DNA of 64,000 bases from Microbispora bryophytorum (GTDB lineage: Bacteria; Actinomycetota; Actinomycetes; Streptosporangiales; Streptosporangiaceae): positions 62,001 through 126,000 of the forward strand of contig NZ_VIRL01000017.1 in assembly GCF_006874465.1 (NCBI RefSeq), read 5' to 3'. A program made the translations under genes and the position numbers. Shown here piece after piece: positions 63,167 through 64,000 of the stretch. The notes beneath the pieces are model-generated. The model did no database searches, was not told the origin of the DNA, and worked only from the letters and a program-made list of their open reading frames with translations. Position 1 is the first letter of the stretch. The number at the start of each line of letters is the position of its first letter.

Positions 63167-64000
63167 GTGCGGCTGAACGTCCTCGGTCCCATGGAACTCG
63201 TCGTGGCCGGGCAGGCCGTGCCGGCCGGACCGCCCAAGCAGCGGGCGCTCCTGGCCCTCCTCGTGATGAACGCCGATCGAGTGCTCCCCGCGGACGTGCT
63301 GACCGACCGGCTCTGGGGCGGCAGCCCGCCCGCGAGCGCGCAGGGCAGCCTTCAGGTGTACGTCTCGAATCTGCGCCGCCGCCTGGAGCCCGGCAGGAAG
63401 GCCGGGGCGCCGGCCACGGTCCTGGTAAGCGCGGCGGACGGATACGGCCTGATGACCGGCGGGATCGGCCTCGACACGCGGGACTTCGACGTGCTCGTGT
63501 CCACGGGGTCGGGACACCTCGGTAAGGGACGGCACGAGCAGGCGGCGGCCGTGCTCACCGAGGCGCTCGCCCTGTGGCGGGGCGACGCGTACGCGGACGC
63601 GCGGTCCGAGGAGTGGGCGCGGCCGGAGATCGCCCGCCTGGAGCAGCTCCGCCTCGACGCGGTCGAAGGGCTGGCGGAGGCGCTGCTGGGGCTGGGGCGC
63701 CACACGGACGTGGTCGCGCGGCTCGAACCGTTCGTGCACGACCACCCGCTGCGGGAGCGGGCCTGGGAGCTGCTCGCGCTGGCGCACTATCGGTCGGGCC
63801 GCCAGGCGGCGGCGCTGGCGTGCCTGCGCAGGGTGCGCGAGGTGCTGGCGGGCGAGCTGGGCATCGATCCGGGGCCCCGGCTGCGCGAGCTGGAGACCGC
63901 CGTGCTGCGCCAGGACGCCGCGCTGACCGCGGTGACCTCGCTGACCGCGGCGGCGAGACCCGCCGCGCCGCCGCCGGGACGGTCCGACTCCGGACGGTCC
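63167..64000 (+). CDS. AfsR/SARP-family transcriptional regulator, 3' partial
   Basis: The first 278 codons of a SARP. An OmpR-type winged helix covers residues 1-95 (PPKQRALLALLVMNADRVLPADVLTDRLWG, LQVYVSNLRRRLEP). The bacterial transcriptional activation domain runs from about 100-250 (DFDVLVSTG, LWRGDAYADARSEEWARPEIARLEQ). The frame is open at the right edge, so an NB-ARC/TPR extension may follow. SARPs often sit in or near secondary-metabolite clusters. The GTG has TAGCAT just upstream, suggesting a leaderless transcript. Confidence 0.9.
   Translation, partial: MRLNVLGPMELVVAGQAVPAGPPKQRALLALLVMNADRVLPADVLTDRLWGGSPPASAQGSLQVYVSNLRRRLEPGRKAGAPATVLVSAADGYGLMTGGIGLDTRDFDVLVSTGSGHLGKGRHEQAAAVLTEALALWRGDAYADARSEEWARPEIARLEQLRLDAVEGLAEALLGLGRHTDVVARLEPFVHDHPLRERAWELLALAHYRSGRQAAALACLRRVREVLAGELGIDPGPRLRELETAVLRQDAALTAVTSLTAAARPAAPPPGRSDSGRS

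Overview
The window is about 71% G+C chromosomal DNA from an actinomycete. Evidence for this: a mycothiol glycosyltransferase (mshA), the MurT/GatD lipid II amidation pair, CarD, a PhoU-PhoR-PhoP block, an AfsR/SARP regulator, many GTG starts and several leaderless-looking starts. Gene content and order resemble Streptomyces. However, carD is followed directly by ispF without ispD, which fits a Streptosporangiales genome (Nonomuraea, Streptosporangium or Microbispora type) at least as well. The genus is an inference.

Region by region. 1-6.6 kb: HerA-like ATPase (open at the left edge), DinB-like protein, murT-gatD, a DsrE-like protein, nitrobindin and a Fur-family regulator. Between nitrobindin and fur, the minus strand carries a promoter, a 13-codon ORF and a terminator with no gene behind them (candidate small RNA). 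6.7-12.7 kb: a stressosome operon, rsbR-rsbS-rsbT, then an ATPase/PP2C fusion, a hybrid histidine kinase and a receiver-PP2C phosphatase. 12.7-24.7 kb: housekeeping and small regulatory units: YgfZ, VanZ-like, dtd, asparaginase, DUF2207, VOC, CorA, DUF2516, an HbhA-like protein with its XRE regulator, a BlaI/M56 pair divergent from a macrodomain gene, GNAT, methyltransferase and SDR. 24.8-38.6 kb: the conserved core mshA, ybjN-like, gpmA, phoU/phoR/phoP, a lipoprotein gene, carD, ispF, a GlsB-type stress gene, a DUF2637 repeat protein, cysS, rlmB and tRNA-Thr(UGU).

38.6-44.7 kb, directly 3' of the tRNA, looks like a decayed integrated element. It holds a lower-GC DUF4145 gene, a membrane protein remnant, a RepSA-like replication initiator fragment, a flavin reductase/FAD monooxygenase fusion gene, a small membrane protein, and a soxR/NmrA pair around a perfect SoxR-type operator. 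45-53.5 kb: an FtsX-type ABC exporter with a divergent two-component system, then a second NarL-type two-component system and a membrane protein. 50.5 kb and 53.5-54.4 kb contain gene remnants. 54.4-64 kb: an aromatic-rich secreted peptide, aldo/keto reductase with TetR, SDR with TetR (twin 20-bp operator copies), a DUF1707/LiaF-like protein, an azoreductase/MarR pair, a Tat-exported amine oxidase, a GNAT enzyme, and the start of a SARP regulator that runs off the right edge.

How the genes work together. The stressosome operon has the full kinase/phosphatase partner-switch machinery but no sigma factor. A separate GlsB-type stress gene (33743) has a promoter matching the Streptomyces SigB pattern, so it may be one output. 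The phosphate regulator genes have PHO-box-like repeats in the phoU/phoR divergent region. Many regulator/enzyme pairs in the last 10 kb are divergent or adjacent one-component redox or detoxification switches.
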